Assembly (NCBI GenBank): GCA_964541755.1
Contig: CAZIRF010000059.1
Coordinates: 1-12,363 of the forward strand
Direction of reading: 5' to 3'
DNA: 12,363 bases
Origin: CAZIRF01 sp964541755
Lineage (GTDB): Bacteria > Spirochaetota > Spirochaetia > Treponematales > Breznakiellaceae
Shown here piece after piece: positions 7,060 through 12,310 of the stretch; the first letter of the stretch is position 1, and every line of letters starts with the position of its first letter. The notes beneath the pieces are model-generated. The model worked only from the letters and a program-made list of their open reading frames with translations, did not search any database and had not been told where the DNA came from. The translations under genes were made by a program, and so were the position numbers.

Positions 7060-7182
7060 TTTGTATTTCATGGGGTATTAAGGCATAAAAATATGCCCCA
7101 GAATGGCTTCTATCAGCTTTAGAATGCGTGGAATCTCTTTCTCGAGTTCTGTTCCGGGGTTTTCAACAATTTTCATGGCAGT
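7040..7182. repeat. 143-bp segment bounded by a perfect 20-bp inverted repeat
   Basis: ACTGCCATGAAAATTGTTGA at 7040-7059 recurs exactly, inverted, at 7163-7182; the bases just outside and inside do not pair. The left arm contains the end of fcl including its TGA. The 103-bp interior holds a small hairpin (GGCATA-AAAA-TATGCC, 7081-7096) and the 3' part of a leftward 32-codon frame. It could be a small non-autonomous element with terminal repeats, or the scar of an inverted duplication. No target-site duplication was found. Confidence 0.7.
7078..7176 (-). pseudogene. Short leftward reading frame, possible gene remnant
   Basis: An ATG at 7176 opens a 32-codon frame to TAA at 7078, encoding a protein-like peptide (MKIVENPGTELEKEIPRIL, then LIEAILG and HIFMP). 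Composition is that of a real amphipathic helix rather than noise, and the frame stays open a further 11 codons upstream (AYAIFTA before the Met). It has no Shine-Dalgarno. It may be the C-terminal remnant of a lost gene or a tiny unrecognised protein. No family recognised. Confidence 0.3.
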
Positions 7183-7245
7183 AAATATTGCGTATGCAGC
7201 GGCGCAGCTTCAATCACGCTTCCCCAGCCCCTTTTCCTCTTGCCA

Positions 7246-7297
7246 AAGGGGGACCACCCCGTCCCCTACGCGCTGCCAGTCCCGCGACCCCCAAAAG
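7246..7297. repeat. GC-rich intergenic repeat, copy R2 (divergent, short)
   Basis: Begins AAGGGGGACCACCCCG and stays related for about 50 bp (GTCCCCTACGCGCTGCCAGTC, then CCGCGACCCCC). It lacks the TTGACGCGG block of R1, R3 and R4. It lies between fcl and the Phd/ParE module. With the inverted repeat and the promoter at 7340 it accounts for most of the 325-bp gap 7060-7384. Confidence 0.6.
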
Positions 7298-7332
7298 CCT
7301 TTTTCTGTTGATTGATGGATCGTTTAATGGGT

Positions 7333-7370
7333 CGTAATATTGACCTGTCGGCTGTCATGCCGTAGTATTG
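7333..7370 (+). promoter_or_regulatory. Promoter and possible operator of phd-parE
   Basis: TTGACC at 7340-7345 (5/6 to consensus), exact 17-bp spacer, TAGTAT at 7363-7368 (4/6). The direct repeats CGTAATATTG (7333-7342) and CGTAGTATTG (7361-7370) cover both boxes, with an inverted CGGC-TGTCAT-GCCG between them. This arrangement suits repression by a Phd-type antitoxin. A transcript would start near 7375, leaving a very short leader with GGGGGA before the ATG. Confidence 0.55.
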
Positions 7371-7384
7371 GGATGGGGGAAAGC

Positions 7385-7657
7385 ATGTTAAACGTTGCTA
7401 CAGACATCAAGCCCATCTCGTATATCAAGGCTCATACCGCAGAAATTGTTCGCCAGGTGGGAGACAACAAAAACCCGATAGTTGTTACACAAAATGGGGA
7501 AGCCAAGGCGGTAATACTGGATGTTGATTCCTATCAATCCCTTATCGATACAATCAATCTCATGAAAATCATATCCATAGGCGACCGTGACGTGAAAAAT
7601 GGACAGATTGTAACTCATGAAGACTTGAAAGAAAGAATCGCCCATATAGTTGATTAG
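7385..7657 (+). CDS. Phd/YefM-type antitoxin
   Basis: 90 residues from the ATG at 7385, chosen because GGGGGA ends five bases upstream. The Phd/YefM N-terminal fold is recognisable: DIKPISYIKAHTAEIVRQV (residues 7-25), then the strand-turn-strand NPIVVTQNGEAKAVILDVDSYQSL at 30-53, the family hallmark. That domain dimerises and binds the operator; the acidic, helical C-terminus (TINLMKIISIGDRDV and on) would wrap the toxin. It is followed after three bases by a ParE-type toxin, so this is a complete type II toxin-antitoxin operon, probably self-repressed through the upstream repeats. Both genes are AT-rich relative to gmd-fcl and vapBC, suggesting separate acquisition. Confidence 0.88.
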   Translation: MLNVATDIKPISYIKAHTAEIVRQVGDNKNPIVVTQNGEAKAVILDVDSYQSLIDTINLMKIISIGDRDVKNGQIVTHEDLKERIAHIVD

Positions 7658-7660
7658 TCC

Positions 7661-7993
7661 ATGGCAAAAATCATTGTTTGGTCGCAGGATGCAAGCGACG
7701 ATTTGATTGATATCGTAACGTATATCAAGGAAAAGGCCGGCAAAACCGTCGCAAAGAAGATATTTGAGAGCATCATTGGCAAGGTGGAAAAAATTGACGA
7801 GCTTCCGGAAATTGGACGTATTGTACCGGAATTGCAGTCTGTTGGTATTATTGATGTCAGGGAAATTATTGAAAAGCATTGGCGAGTTTTTTATCGGGTT
7901 ACCAGTAACGAGATTCAGATAACAAGCATCATTGACGGGCGAAGGAATGTTGAGGAATTACTCTATAAGAAAATCATCGATGGCAAAATATAG
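7661..7993 (+). CDS. ParE/RelE-superfamily toxin
   Basis: 110 residues, typical size. The ParE/RelE fold is shown by the starting strand KIIVWSQDASDDLIDIVTYI, helix KTVAKKIFESIIGKVEKI, the turn LPEIGRIVPEL at 48-58, and the closing strands VREIIEKHWRVFYRV and IQITSIIDGRRN. ParE toxins poison DNA gyrase, RelE toxins cut mRNA in the ribosome. The LPEIGR pattern and WRVFYRV-IxGRR ending are closer to ParE, but the split cannot be made safely by eye. It starts three bases after the antitoxin stop without its own clear ribosome site, so translation is probably coupled. Reading frame and core motifs are intact. Confidence 0.86.
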   Translation: MAKIIVWSQDASDDLIDIVTYIKEKAGKTVAKKIFESIIGKVEKIDELPEIGRIVPELQSVGIIDVREIIEKHWRVFYRVTSNEIQITSIIDGRRNVEELLYKKIIDGKI

Positions 7994-8037
7994 GAATTCT
8001 CATATCGAATAAGTTGGCAGCCCCTTCTACCACACCA

Positions 8038-8064
8038 GCCCCGCCCGGTACGGGGTTTCTGGCG
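8038..8064. repeat. Right-end fragment of the GC-rich repeat, upstream of ATPase copy A
   Basis: GCCCCGCCCGGTACGGGG followed by TTTCTGGCG nearly matches the right half of the R4 hairpin (10324-10350, with TCTCC in place of TTTCT). Its final 13 bases are also the first bases shared with the second ATPase unit (10927-10939). The duplicated unit therefore begins inside a repeat element. Confidence 0.55.
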
Positions 8065-8127
8065 TAATATCAGACATGATAATACGGTATATAGGCCAAA
8101 TACTGGCATTCCATTCTATATAATGTG

Positions 8128-8133
8128 TATAAT
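8128..8133 (+). promoter_or_regulatory. -10 box of ATPase copy A, likely leaderless start
   Basis: Exact TATAAT ending six bases before the ATG at 8140; transcription starting about seven bases downstream would begin at the start codon itself. The best -35 match is CTGGCA (8103-8108), with a long 19-bp spacer. The box and spacing are identical in copy B although seven of the intervening bases at 8112-8122 differ. Confidence 0.5.
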
Positions 8134-8139
8134 AGAGAC

Positions 8140-9396
8140 ATGAAGTCCCGATCAATGGCAGCGATACTCCAGGATCTTGCCCGGAAAAAGACGGCGCGCA
8201 TAATCGTTCTTACCGGTGCCCGGCAAACGGGGAAGACCACCCTGTGCAAAAAACTCTTCAAGGGCTACACATTCGTATCGCTCGAGGACCCGGTTTTGCG
8301 GGTCTCGTATCGGAATTTGACCGCGACCCAGTGGGCACGGCAATTCCCCCTGGCTATCCTCGATGACATTCAAAAAGAGCCGCAGCTTGTCGAGAGTATA
8401 AAAGCGGTTTGGGATCAATATGATGAACCCCGCTACGTCATTACCGGGTCCAGTCAAATTCTCCTGCTCGAAAAGGTTCGCGAGAGTCTTGCGGGGCGCT
8501 GTAATATCCTGGAACTTTTCCCCCTTACCCTTGTGGAAATGCAAAGCGACAACTTTGACAGCCCGCTCACACAATCACCACTTATGCGAATACTCACTCA
8601 GAATGCGGTAGAGGACCTGGTTGATACCTCTCTGCTCCTCGACAAGCAGTATCCGGAAAAAACAGGAATATGGAGCCACTACCTGCGCTTTGGCGGCTAC
8701 CCGGCCTTGATCGATGCCGCGCTGGATGACGATGAACGGCAGGACTGGCTCAAAAACTATGTGCGCACTTACCTCGAGCGGGATATCCGCGACATTGCTT
8801 CTTTCCGCGATTTGGAGCCCTTTATCAAGCTGCAGCACTACCTGGCCCGGCAGACCGCTTCGCTGGTCAACTACCAGAGTATGGCCACCCACTTGGGCAT
8901 CAACGCCAAAACCGTACAACGCTACCTGCGATTCTTCGAACTCAGTTATCAACTTGTCCTCCTTCCCTCTTGGGAACGCAACCCCAACAAGCGTCTGGTT
9001 AAAGCGCCCAAGATACACTGGCTGGATAATGGCGTCTTGCGGGCCGTCTTGCAGCAGTGGGACAGTTGCAGCGGGAACCAGTTCGAGAGCCTCGTCATTG
9101 CCGAGATGTACAAGCAGGTTCGGTCACAGCGCCTTGACGCCCGCTTCCATCACCTGCGCACCGCGGACGGCCGCGAGGTAGACCTGCTTGTGGAGCTCCC
9201 CGACGGATATTACGCCTTCGAGATCAAGATGGCCGACCACGTCGCCCCCTCCGACGCGCGCCACCTGCGCAAACTTGGCGACATACTGGACAAACCCCTT
9301 CTCCATGCCTTCATCGTCTCGAACGATCCCGACAATCGCCGTCTTGAAGAAGGTATAACAACCCTCAATGCCCTGTCGCTCCTGTGCTCATCGTAA
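8140..9396 (+). CDS. AAA-type ATPase with DUF4143 and PD-(D/E)XK-like C-terminus, copy A
   Basis: 418 residues. The AAA_14 domain comes first: Walker A GARQTGKTT at 26-34 (Lys32), Walker B LAILDDIQKEP at 71-81, sensor-like ITGSSQ at 101-106, and GRCNILELFPLT at 119-130. In most relatives Walker B ends Asp-Glu; here it is Asp75-Asp76, so the catalytic glutamate position is Asp. The DUF4143 region follows (YLRFGGYPALI at 181-191, YLERDI at 211-216, a winged-helix-like stretch MATHLGINAKTVQRYLRFF at 248-266). The C-terminal fold fits a PD-(D/E)XK nuclease: Glu316, Asp348 in REVDLLVE, Glu361 and Lys363 in FEIK. The family is widespread and its role is poorly known; defence or toxin-like function is only inference. 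The ATG at 8140 was preferred to an in-frame GTG at 8125 that overlaps the -10 box. The stop leads directly into repeat R3. Confidence 0.88.
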   Translation: MKSRSMAAILQDLARKKTARIIVLTGARQTGKTTLCKKLFKGYTFVSLEDPVLRVSYRNLTATQWARQFPLAILDDIQKEPQLVESIKAVWDQYDEPRYVITGSSQILLLEKVRESLAGRCNILELFPLTLVEMQSDNFDSPLTQSPLMRILTQNAVEDLVDTSLLLDKQYPEKTGIWSHYLRFGGYPALIDAALDDDERQDWLKNYVRTYLERDIRDIASFRDLEPFIKLQHYLARQTASLVNYQSMATHLGINAKTVQRYLRFFELSYQLVLLPSWERNPNKRLVKAPKIHWLDNGVLRAVLQQWDSCSGNQFESLVIAEMYKQVRSQRLDARFHHLRTADGREVDLLVELPDGYYAFEIKMADHVAPSDARHLRKLGDILDKPLLHAFIVSNDPDNRRLEEGITTLNALSLLCSS

Positions 9397-9397
9397 A

Positions 9398-9470
9398 AAG
9401 GGGGGCCACCCCGCCCGCCGCGCGACCTCGAAGCGGCCCGCCCGACAGACCCATTGACGCGGTTGCCCCA
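9398..9470. repeat. GC-rich intergenic repeat, copy R3
   Basis: Begins two bases after the ATPase A stop with AAGGGGGGCCACCCCGCCC and ends with TTGACGCGGTTGCCCCA (9454-9470). Against R1 and R4 the 5' block has an A-to-G change and the 3' block reads GCCCC in place of CCCCC, so GGGGC/GCCCC pairing is kept. It separates the ATPase from the vapBC promoter. Confidence 0.7.
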
Positions 9471-9475
9471 TATTC

Positions 9476-9514
9476 TTGACCTTGCATACGTATGGTAGTA
9501 TTATTCCATACGTA
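9476..9514 (+). promoter_or_regulatory. vapBC promoter with palindromic operator
   Basis: TTGACC at 9476-9481, exact 17-bp spacer, TATTAT at 9499-9504. A perfect inverted repeat, TACGTATGG (9487-9495) and CCATACGTA (9506-9514), brackets the -10 box with a 10-bp centre; the left half is itself the palindrome CATACGTATG. Such a site is where a dimeric RHH antitoxin would bind to repress its own operon. The ribosome site AAGGGGG follows at 9515-9521. Confidence 0.75.
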
Positions 9515-9525
9515 AGGGGGCAGTC

Positions 9526-9777
9526 ATGACCAAGAAACTCACGCTAAGCGTAGACGAAACCCTGGTCGCCTTCGCGCACGATTACGCCAAGCACAATCAC
9601 TTGTCGATATCCGGCATGGTGGAAGGGTACTTGAGCCGCCTGCGGGAAACCGGGAATCAAGCGGGTGAAGAAGTTCATCAACCGGTAACAGCCTCCCTCT
9701 ACGGCCTCTTCGAGAACGACCCAATCCCGAACAAAAAAAGCCTGCGAGCCCTCTTCCATGAAAAAGATACTCATTGA
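9526..9777 (+). CDS. DUF6364-type RHH antitoxin (VapB-like)
   Basis: 83 residues. The N-terminus MTKKLTLSVDETLVAFAHDYAKHN and SISGMVEGYLSRL is the ribbon-helix-helix pattern of DUF6364 antitoxins: a DNA-contacting strand (KLTLSV), then two helices (about 11-23 and 27-41). The polar C-terminal half (HQPVTASLYGLFENDPI) would bind the PIN toxin encoded next. The start is well supported by AAGGGGG five bases before the ATG. The last 20 bp overlap the toxin gene in another frame. The strong promoter and palindromic operator directly upstream predict autoregulation by this protein. It is not a SpoVT/AbrB-type VapB; the symbol is withheld for that reason. Confidence 0.85.
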   Translation: MTKKLTLSVDETLVAFAHDYAKHNHLSISGMVEGYLSRLRETGNQAGEEVHQPVTASLYGLFENDPIPNKKSLRALFHEKDTH

Positions 9778-10180
9778 CCTCAATGTACTCTTGGACTTTC
9801 TCAACAAACGCCCGTTTCACCGCGAAGCGGCGCGGATAATCGGCCTGTGTGAATCCGGACATTTCGAAGGCTGTCTATGTGCCCATGAAGTCACTACCCT
9901 GGCGTATTTCCTGTTGAAAGAACGGCGGGATCGCCCTCTGGTTGAGCGAACCCTCTCAACCATCATGGATCTGTTCACCATCCTGCCCGTCGATACAGAA
10001 ATCCTTCGCGCAGCCCTGTCCTCGCCCATACGCGACTACGAGGACGCTGTTGTCGAGGCCAGCGCCATGCACCATGCGCTTGATGCCATCATAACCCGCA
10101 ACATGGCAGATTTCGCCCAATCCCGAATCATGTCAATGACGCCCGAACAATTCCTGCTCAATTACGCCCCGCAAATGTGA
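9758..10180 (+). CDS. vapC: PIN-domain ribonuclease toxin (VapC family)
   Basis: 140 residues, the standard PIN length. Acidic metal-binding residues are all in place: Asp7 in LIDLNVLLDFL, Glu44 in CAHEVTTLAYFL, Asp96 in IRDYEDAVVEASA, and Asp118 in ITRNMADF. PIN toxins are Mg2+-dependent endoribonucleases that cleave tRNA or rRNA; the target here is unknown. The ATG at 9758 lies 20 bp inside the antitoxin gene and lacks a clear Shine-Dalgarno, so it is probably translated by coupling. Nothing appears truncated. A small palindrome (CCGTTAAAACGG, 10201-10212) follows the stop and precedes repeat R4. Confidence 0.9.
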   Translation: MKKILIDLNVLLDFLNKRPFHREAARIIGLCESGHFEGCLCAHEVTTLAYFLLKERRDRPLVERTLSTIMDLFTILPVDTEILRAALSSPIRDYEDAVVEASAMHHALDAIITRNMADFAQSRIMSMTPEQFLLNYAPQM

Positions 10181-10221
10181 AGCCGTGATGCAATGGCATA
10201 CCGTTAAAACGGGGAGAAAAT

Positions 10222-10393
10222 AAGGGGGACCACCCCGCCCATCTTGCGCTGCCCGTCCGCCTCGCCCGGAAGACCTTTTGACGCGGTTCCCCCTGCGCCG
10301 GAGCCTCCGTCCGGGCGGGGCAGGCCCCGCCCGGTACGGGGTCTCCGGCGACCCCCGTGTGGGGGGCAGGGCGCCCAAAGCGAAGCGTGGGCC
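10222..10393. repeat. GC-rich intergenic repeat, copy R4 (longest, multi-hairpin)
   Basis: Occupies most of the 326-bp gap 10181-10506. It begins AAGGGGGACCACCCCGCCC, carries TTGACGCGGTTCCCCCTG at 10278-10295, then a very stable hairpin at 10296-10350: outer arms CGCCGGAG/CTCCGGCG, inner arms CCGGGCGGGG/CCCCGCCCGG with loop CAGG. A second hairpin CCCCC-GTGT-GGGGG follows at 10352-10365, then one copy of the 21-bp unit that starts GCCCAAAGCG and ends GTGGGCC (10373-10393), the same unit that is tandem at the window's right end. Confidence 0.75.
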
Positions 10394-10448
10394 GCTTCAC
10401 TTTCGTAAAGCCCATACCATTACAAGTGATGCCTTGTTGTTATTGGGC

Positions 10449-10477
10449 TTGGAAAAACGATCAAAAGGCAGCATACT
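10449..10477 (+). promoter_or_regulatory. Weak candidate promoter for the mazEF-like pair
   Basis: TTGGAA at 10449-10454 and CATACT at 10472-10477 are each 4/6 to consensus with a 17-bp spacer, 30 bases before the antitoxin ATG at 10507. The surrounding sequence is AT-rich and different in character from repeat R4. Confidence 0.3.
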
Positions 10478-10506
10478 TTTAATTATCTGTAATGCAGGAG
10501 GGAATG

Positions 10507-10710
10507 ATGCTCCAAACGCTCGAAGCGGTTATTTGCGAAGACGGTCGTGTAGTTCTGGAGGAATCCATCCACCTGGCACGCCCTCACAGGGCAATCGTTA
10601 CAATTCTTGAGGAGCCACATGACACCGAAGGCCTTTTATTGGCCGAGTCTTCCTTGAAGGAAGACTGGCTGCGTCCCGAAGAAGATGAAGCATGGGCATG
10701 TTTCCAGTAG
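10507..10710 (+). CDS. Small antitoxin of a MazEF-like pair
   Basis: 67 residues from the ATG at 10507; the Shine-Dalgarno AGGAGGG at 10496-10502 sits correctly for this ATG and too close to the ATG at 10504 (the longer start at 10492 would place it inside the gene). The N-terminal part, MLQTLEAVICEDGRVVLEES to IVTILEE, is a short beta-rich DNA-binding-like region of the kind seen in small antitoxins of MazF/PemK toxins. The C-terminal part LLLAESSLKEDWLRPEEDEAW is a recurring antitoxin tail that would fill the toxin active site. It overlaps the toxin start by 19 bp. It appears complete although its toxin is damaged. Confidence 0.78.
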   Translation: MLQTLEAVICEDGRVVLEESIHLARPHRAIVTILEEPHDTEGLLLAESSLKEDWLRPEEDEAWACFQ

Positions 10711-11018
10711 GCTCTGTTGTTCTGATAACCTTCCCCTTCTCCGATTTATCAGGGGGGAAGAAAAGACCAGCGCTGATTCTTGCCGATGCAGGCCGTGGAG
10801 ACTACCTGTTATTGCAAATTACCAGCAAATCCTGGTCGGACCCCCATGCAATCGCTCTGGATAATACCGATTTTCTGGAAGGATCATTACCCTTTACAAG
10901 TTATGTCAGACCGGGGAAAGTATTCAGGGGTTTCCGGCGTAATATCAGACATGATAATACGGTATATAGGCCAAATACTGGCATTCTATTCCGGGATATG
11001 TGTATAATAGGGACATGA
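10692..11018 (+). pseudogene. MazF/PemK-like toxin with its C-terminus replaced by duplicated DNA
   Basis: 108 residues in frame. Residues 1-78 are a MazF-type endoribonuclease: GSVVLITFPFSDLSGGKKRPALIL at 7-30 with the conserved Arg25, QITS at 42-45, and LPFTSYVRPGKVF at 66-78. From residue 79 (base 10927) the sequence is that of the duplicated ATPase unit, shared with 8052 onwards, so the tail (RGFRRNIRHDNTVYRPNTG and on) is not native. MazF proteins normally continue for about 25-30 residues with a final helix that packs on the core; that is lost here. The stop TGA overlaps the ATPase B ATG as ATGA at 11015-11018. The protein may be unfolded and inactive, or retain partial activity. ATGs at 10692 and 10698 are both possible starts. 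Confidence 0.75.
11003..11008 (+). promoter_or_regulatory. -10 box of ATPase copy B, inside the mazF tail
   Basis: Exact TATAAT six bases before the ATG at 11015, as in copy A. Here it lies in the coding sequence of the fused MazF tail, so ATPase B could be made both from its own leaderless transcript and by read-through from the mazEF-like promoter. Confidence 0.5.
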
Positions 11019-12271
11019 AGTCCCGATCAATGGCAGCGATACTCCAGGATCTTGCCCGGAAAAAGACGGCGCGCATAATCGTTCTTACCGGTGCCCGGCA
11101 AACGGGGAAGACCACCCTGTGCAAAAAACTCTTCAAGGGCTACACATTCGTATCGCTCGAGGACCCGGTTTTGCGGGTCTCGTATCGGAATTTGACCGCG
11201 ACCCAGTGGGCACGGCAATTCCCCCTGGCTATCCTCGATGACATTCAAAAAGAGCCGCAGCTTGTCGAGAGTATAAAAGCGGTTTGGGATCAATATGATG
11301 AACCCCGCTACGTCATTACCGGGTCCAGTCAAATTCTCCTGCTCGAAAAGGTTCGCGAGAGTCTTGCGGGGCGCTGTAATATCCTGGAACTTTTCCCCCT
11401 TACCCTTGTGGAAATGCAAAGCGACAACTTTGACAGCCCGCTCACACAATCACCACTTATGCGAATACTCACTCAGAATGCGGTAGAGGACCTGGTTGAT
11501 ACCTCTCTGCTCCTCGACAAGCAGTATCCGGAAAAAACAGGAATATGGAGCCACTACCTGCGCTTTGGCGGCTACCCGGCCTTGATCGACGCCGCGCTTG
11601 ATGACGATGAACGGCAGGATTGGCTTAAAAACTATGTTCGCACCTACCTCGAGCGGGATATCCGCGACATTGCCTCATTCCGCGACTTGGAGCCCTTCAT
11701 CAAGCTGCAGCACTACCTGGCCCGGCAAACCGCTACGCTGGTCAATTACCAGAGCATGGCAACTCACTTGGGCATCAACGCCAAAACCGTACAGCGCTAC
11801 CTGCGATTCTTCGAACTCAGTTATCAACTTGTCCTGCTTCCCTCTTGGGAACGCAACCCCAACAAGCGCCTGGTTAAAGCACCCAAGATACACTGGCTGG
11901 ATAACGGCGTCTTGAGGGCCGTCTTGCAGCAGTGGGATAGTTGCAGCGGGAACCAGTTCGAGAGCCTCGTCATTGCCGAGATGTACAAGCAGGTTCGGTC
12001 ACAGCGCCTTGACGCCCGCTTCCATCACCTGCGCACCGCGGACGGCCGCGAGGTAGACCTGCTTGTGGAGCTCCCCGACGGATATTACGCCTTCGAGATC
12101 AAGATGGCCGACCACGTCGCCCCCTCCGACGCGCGCCACCTGCGCAAACTTGGCGACATACTGGACAAACCCCTTCTCCATGCCTTCATCGTCTCGAACG
12201 ATCCCGACAATCGCCGTCTTGAAGAAGGTATAACAGCCCTCAATGCCCTGTCGCTCCTGTGCTCATCGTAA
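11015..12271 (+). CDS. AAA-type ATPase with DUF4143 and PD-(D/E)XK-like C-terminus, copy B
   Basis: 418 residues, differing from copy A at only two: Thr for Ser at 241 and Ala for Thr at 408. All motifs of copy A are kept, including Lys32 of Walker A, Asp75-Asp76 of Walker B, and Asp348, Glu361 and Lys363 of the nuclease-like C-terminus. At DNA level there are 24 differences in 1,257 bases, of which 23 fall between 11590 and 11938 and 22 of those are silent. Purifying selection on the protein and homogenisation of the flanks are both indicated. The ATG overlaps the stop of the truncated MazF-like gene (ATGA), allowing translational coupling to the upstream pair. An in-frame GTG at 11000 was not used. 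The stop leads directly into repeat R5. Confidence 0.88.
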   Translation: MKSRSMAAILQDLARKKTARIIVLTGARQTGKTTLCKKLFKGYTFVSLEDPVLRVSYRNLTATQWARQFPLAILDDIQKEPQLVESIKAVWDQYDEPRYVITGSSQILLLEKVRESLAGRCNILELFPLTLVEMQSDNFDSPLTQSPLMRILTQNAVEDLVDTSLLLDKQYPEKTGIWSHYLRFGGYPALIDAALDDDERQDWLKNYVRTYLERDIRDIASFRDLEPFIKLQHYLARQTATLVNYQSMATHLGINAKTVQRYLRFFELSYQLVLLPSWERNPNKRLVKAPKIHWLDNGVLRAVLQQWDSCSGNQFESLVIAEMYKQVRSQRLDARFHHLRTADGREVDLLVELPDGYYAFEIKMADHVAPSDARHLRKLGDILDKPLLHAFIVSNDPDNRRLEEGITALNALSLLCSS

Positions 12272-12272
12272 A

Positions 12273-12310
12273 AAGGGGGACCACCCCGCCCATCTCGCAA
12301 CCCCAGTCCC
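12273..12310. repeat. GC-rich intergenic repeat, copy R5 (start)
   Basis: AAGGGGGACCACCCCGCCC begins two bases after the ATPase B stop, followed by ATCTCGCAACCCCAGTCCC. It diverges from R3 after 19 bases, which marks the right boundary of the duplicated unit, and it passes directly into a tandem repeat. Confidence 0.7.

Larger units (their letters stand above)
8052..9416 (+). repeat. 1,365-bp direct repeat, copy A (ATPase unit)
   Basis: Matches 10927-12291 at a constant offset of 2,875 bp with no indels. It runs from the repeat-element fragment GGGGTTTCTGGCG, through an upstream region and the whole ATPase gene, into the first bases of repeat R3. There are no terminal inverted repeats and no transposase, so it is a segmental duplication rather than an insertion sequence. 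Confidence 0.93.
10927..12291 (+). repeat. 1,365-bp direct repeat, copy B (ATPase unit)
   Basis: Second copy of the unit at 8052-9416. Its left end lies within the MazF-like reading frame; its right end runs into the first 19 bases of repeat R5. Outside these limits the two flanks are unrelated. Confidence 0.93.

Noticed and set aside
7103..7315. 70-codon plus-strand frame downstream of fcl
   Set aside because: It crosses the inverted-repeat arm and repeat R2, has a Ser/Arg/Phe-rich product and no ribosome site.
8125..8139. GTG start five codons upstream for ATPase A (and 11000 for B)
   Set aside because: It overlaps the consensus -10 box and has no ribosome site; the ATG at 8140/11015 is the natural start.
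8052..9416. Insertion sequence carrying the ATPase
   Set aside because: No terminal inverted repeats, no target duplication and no transposase motifs; the coding content is an AAA-DUF4143 protein.
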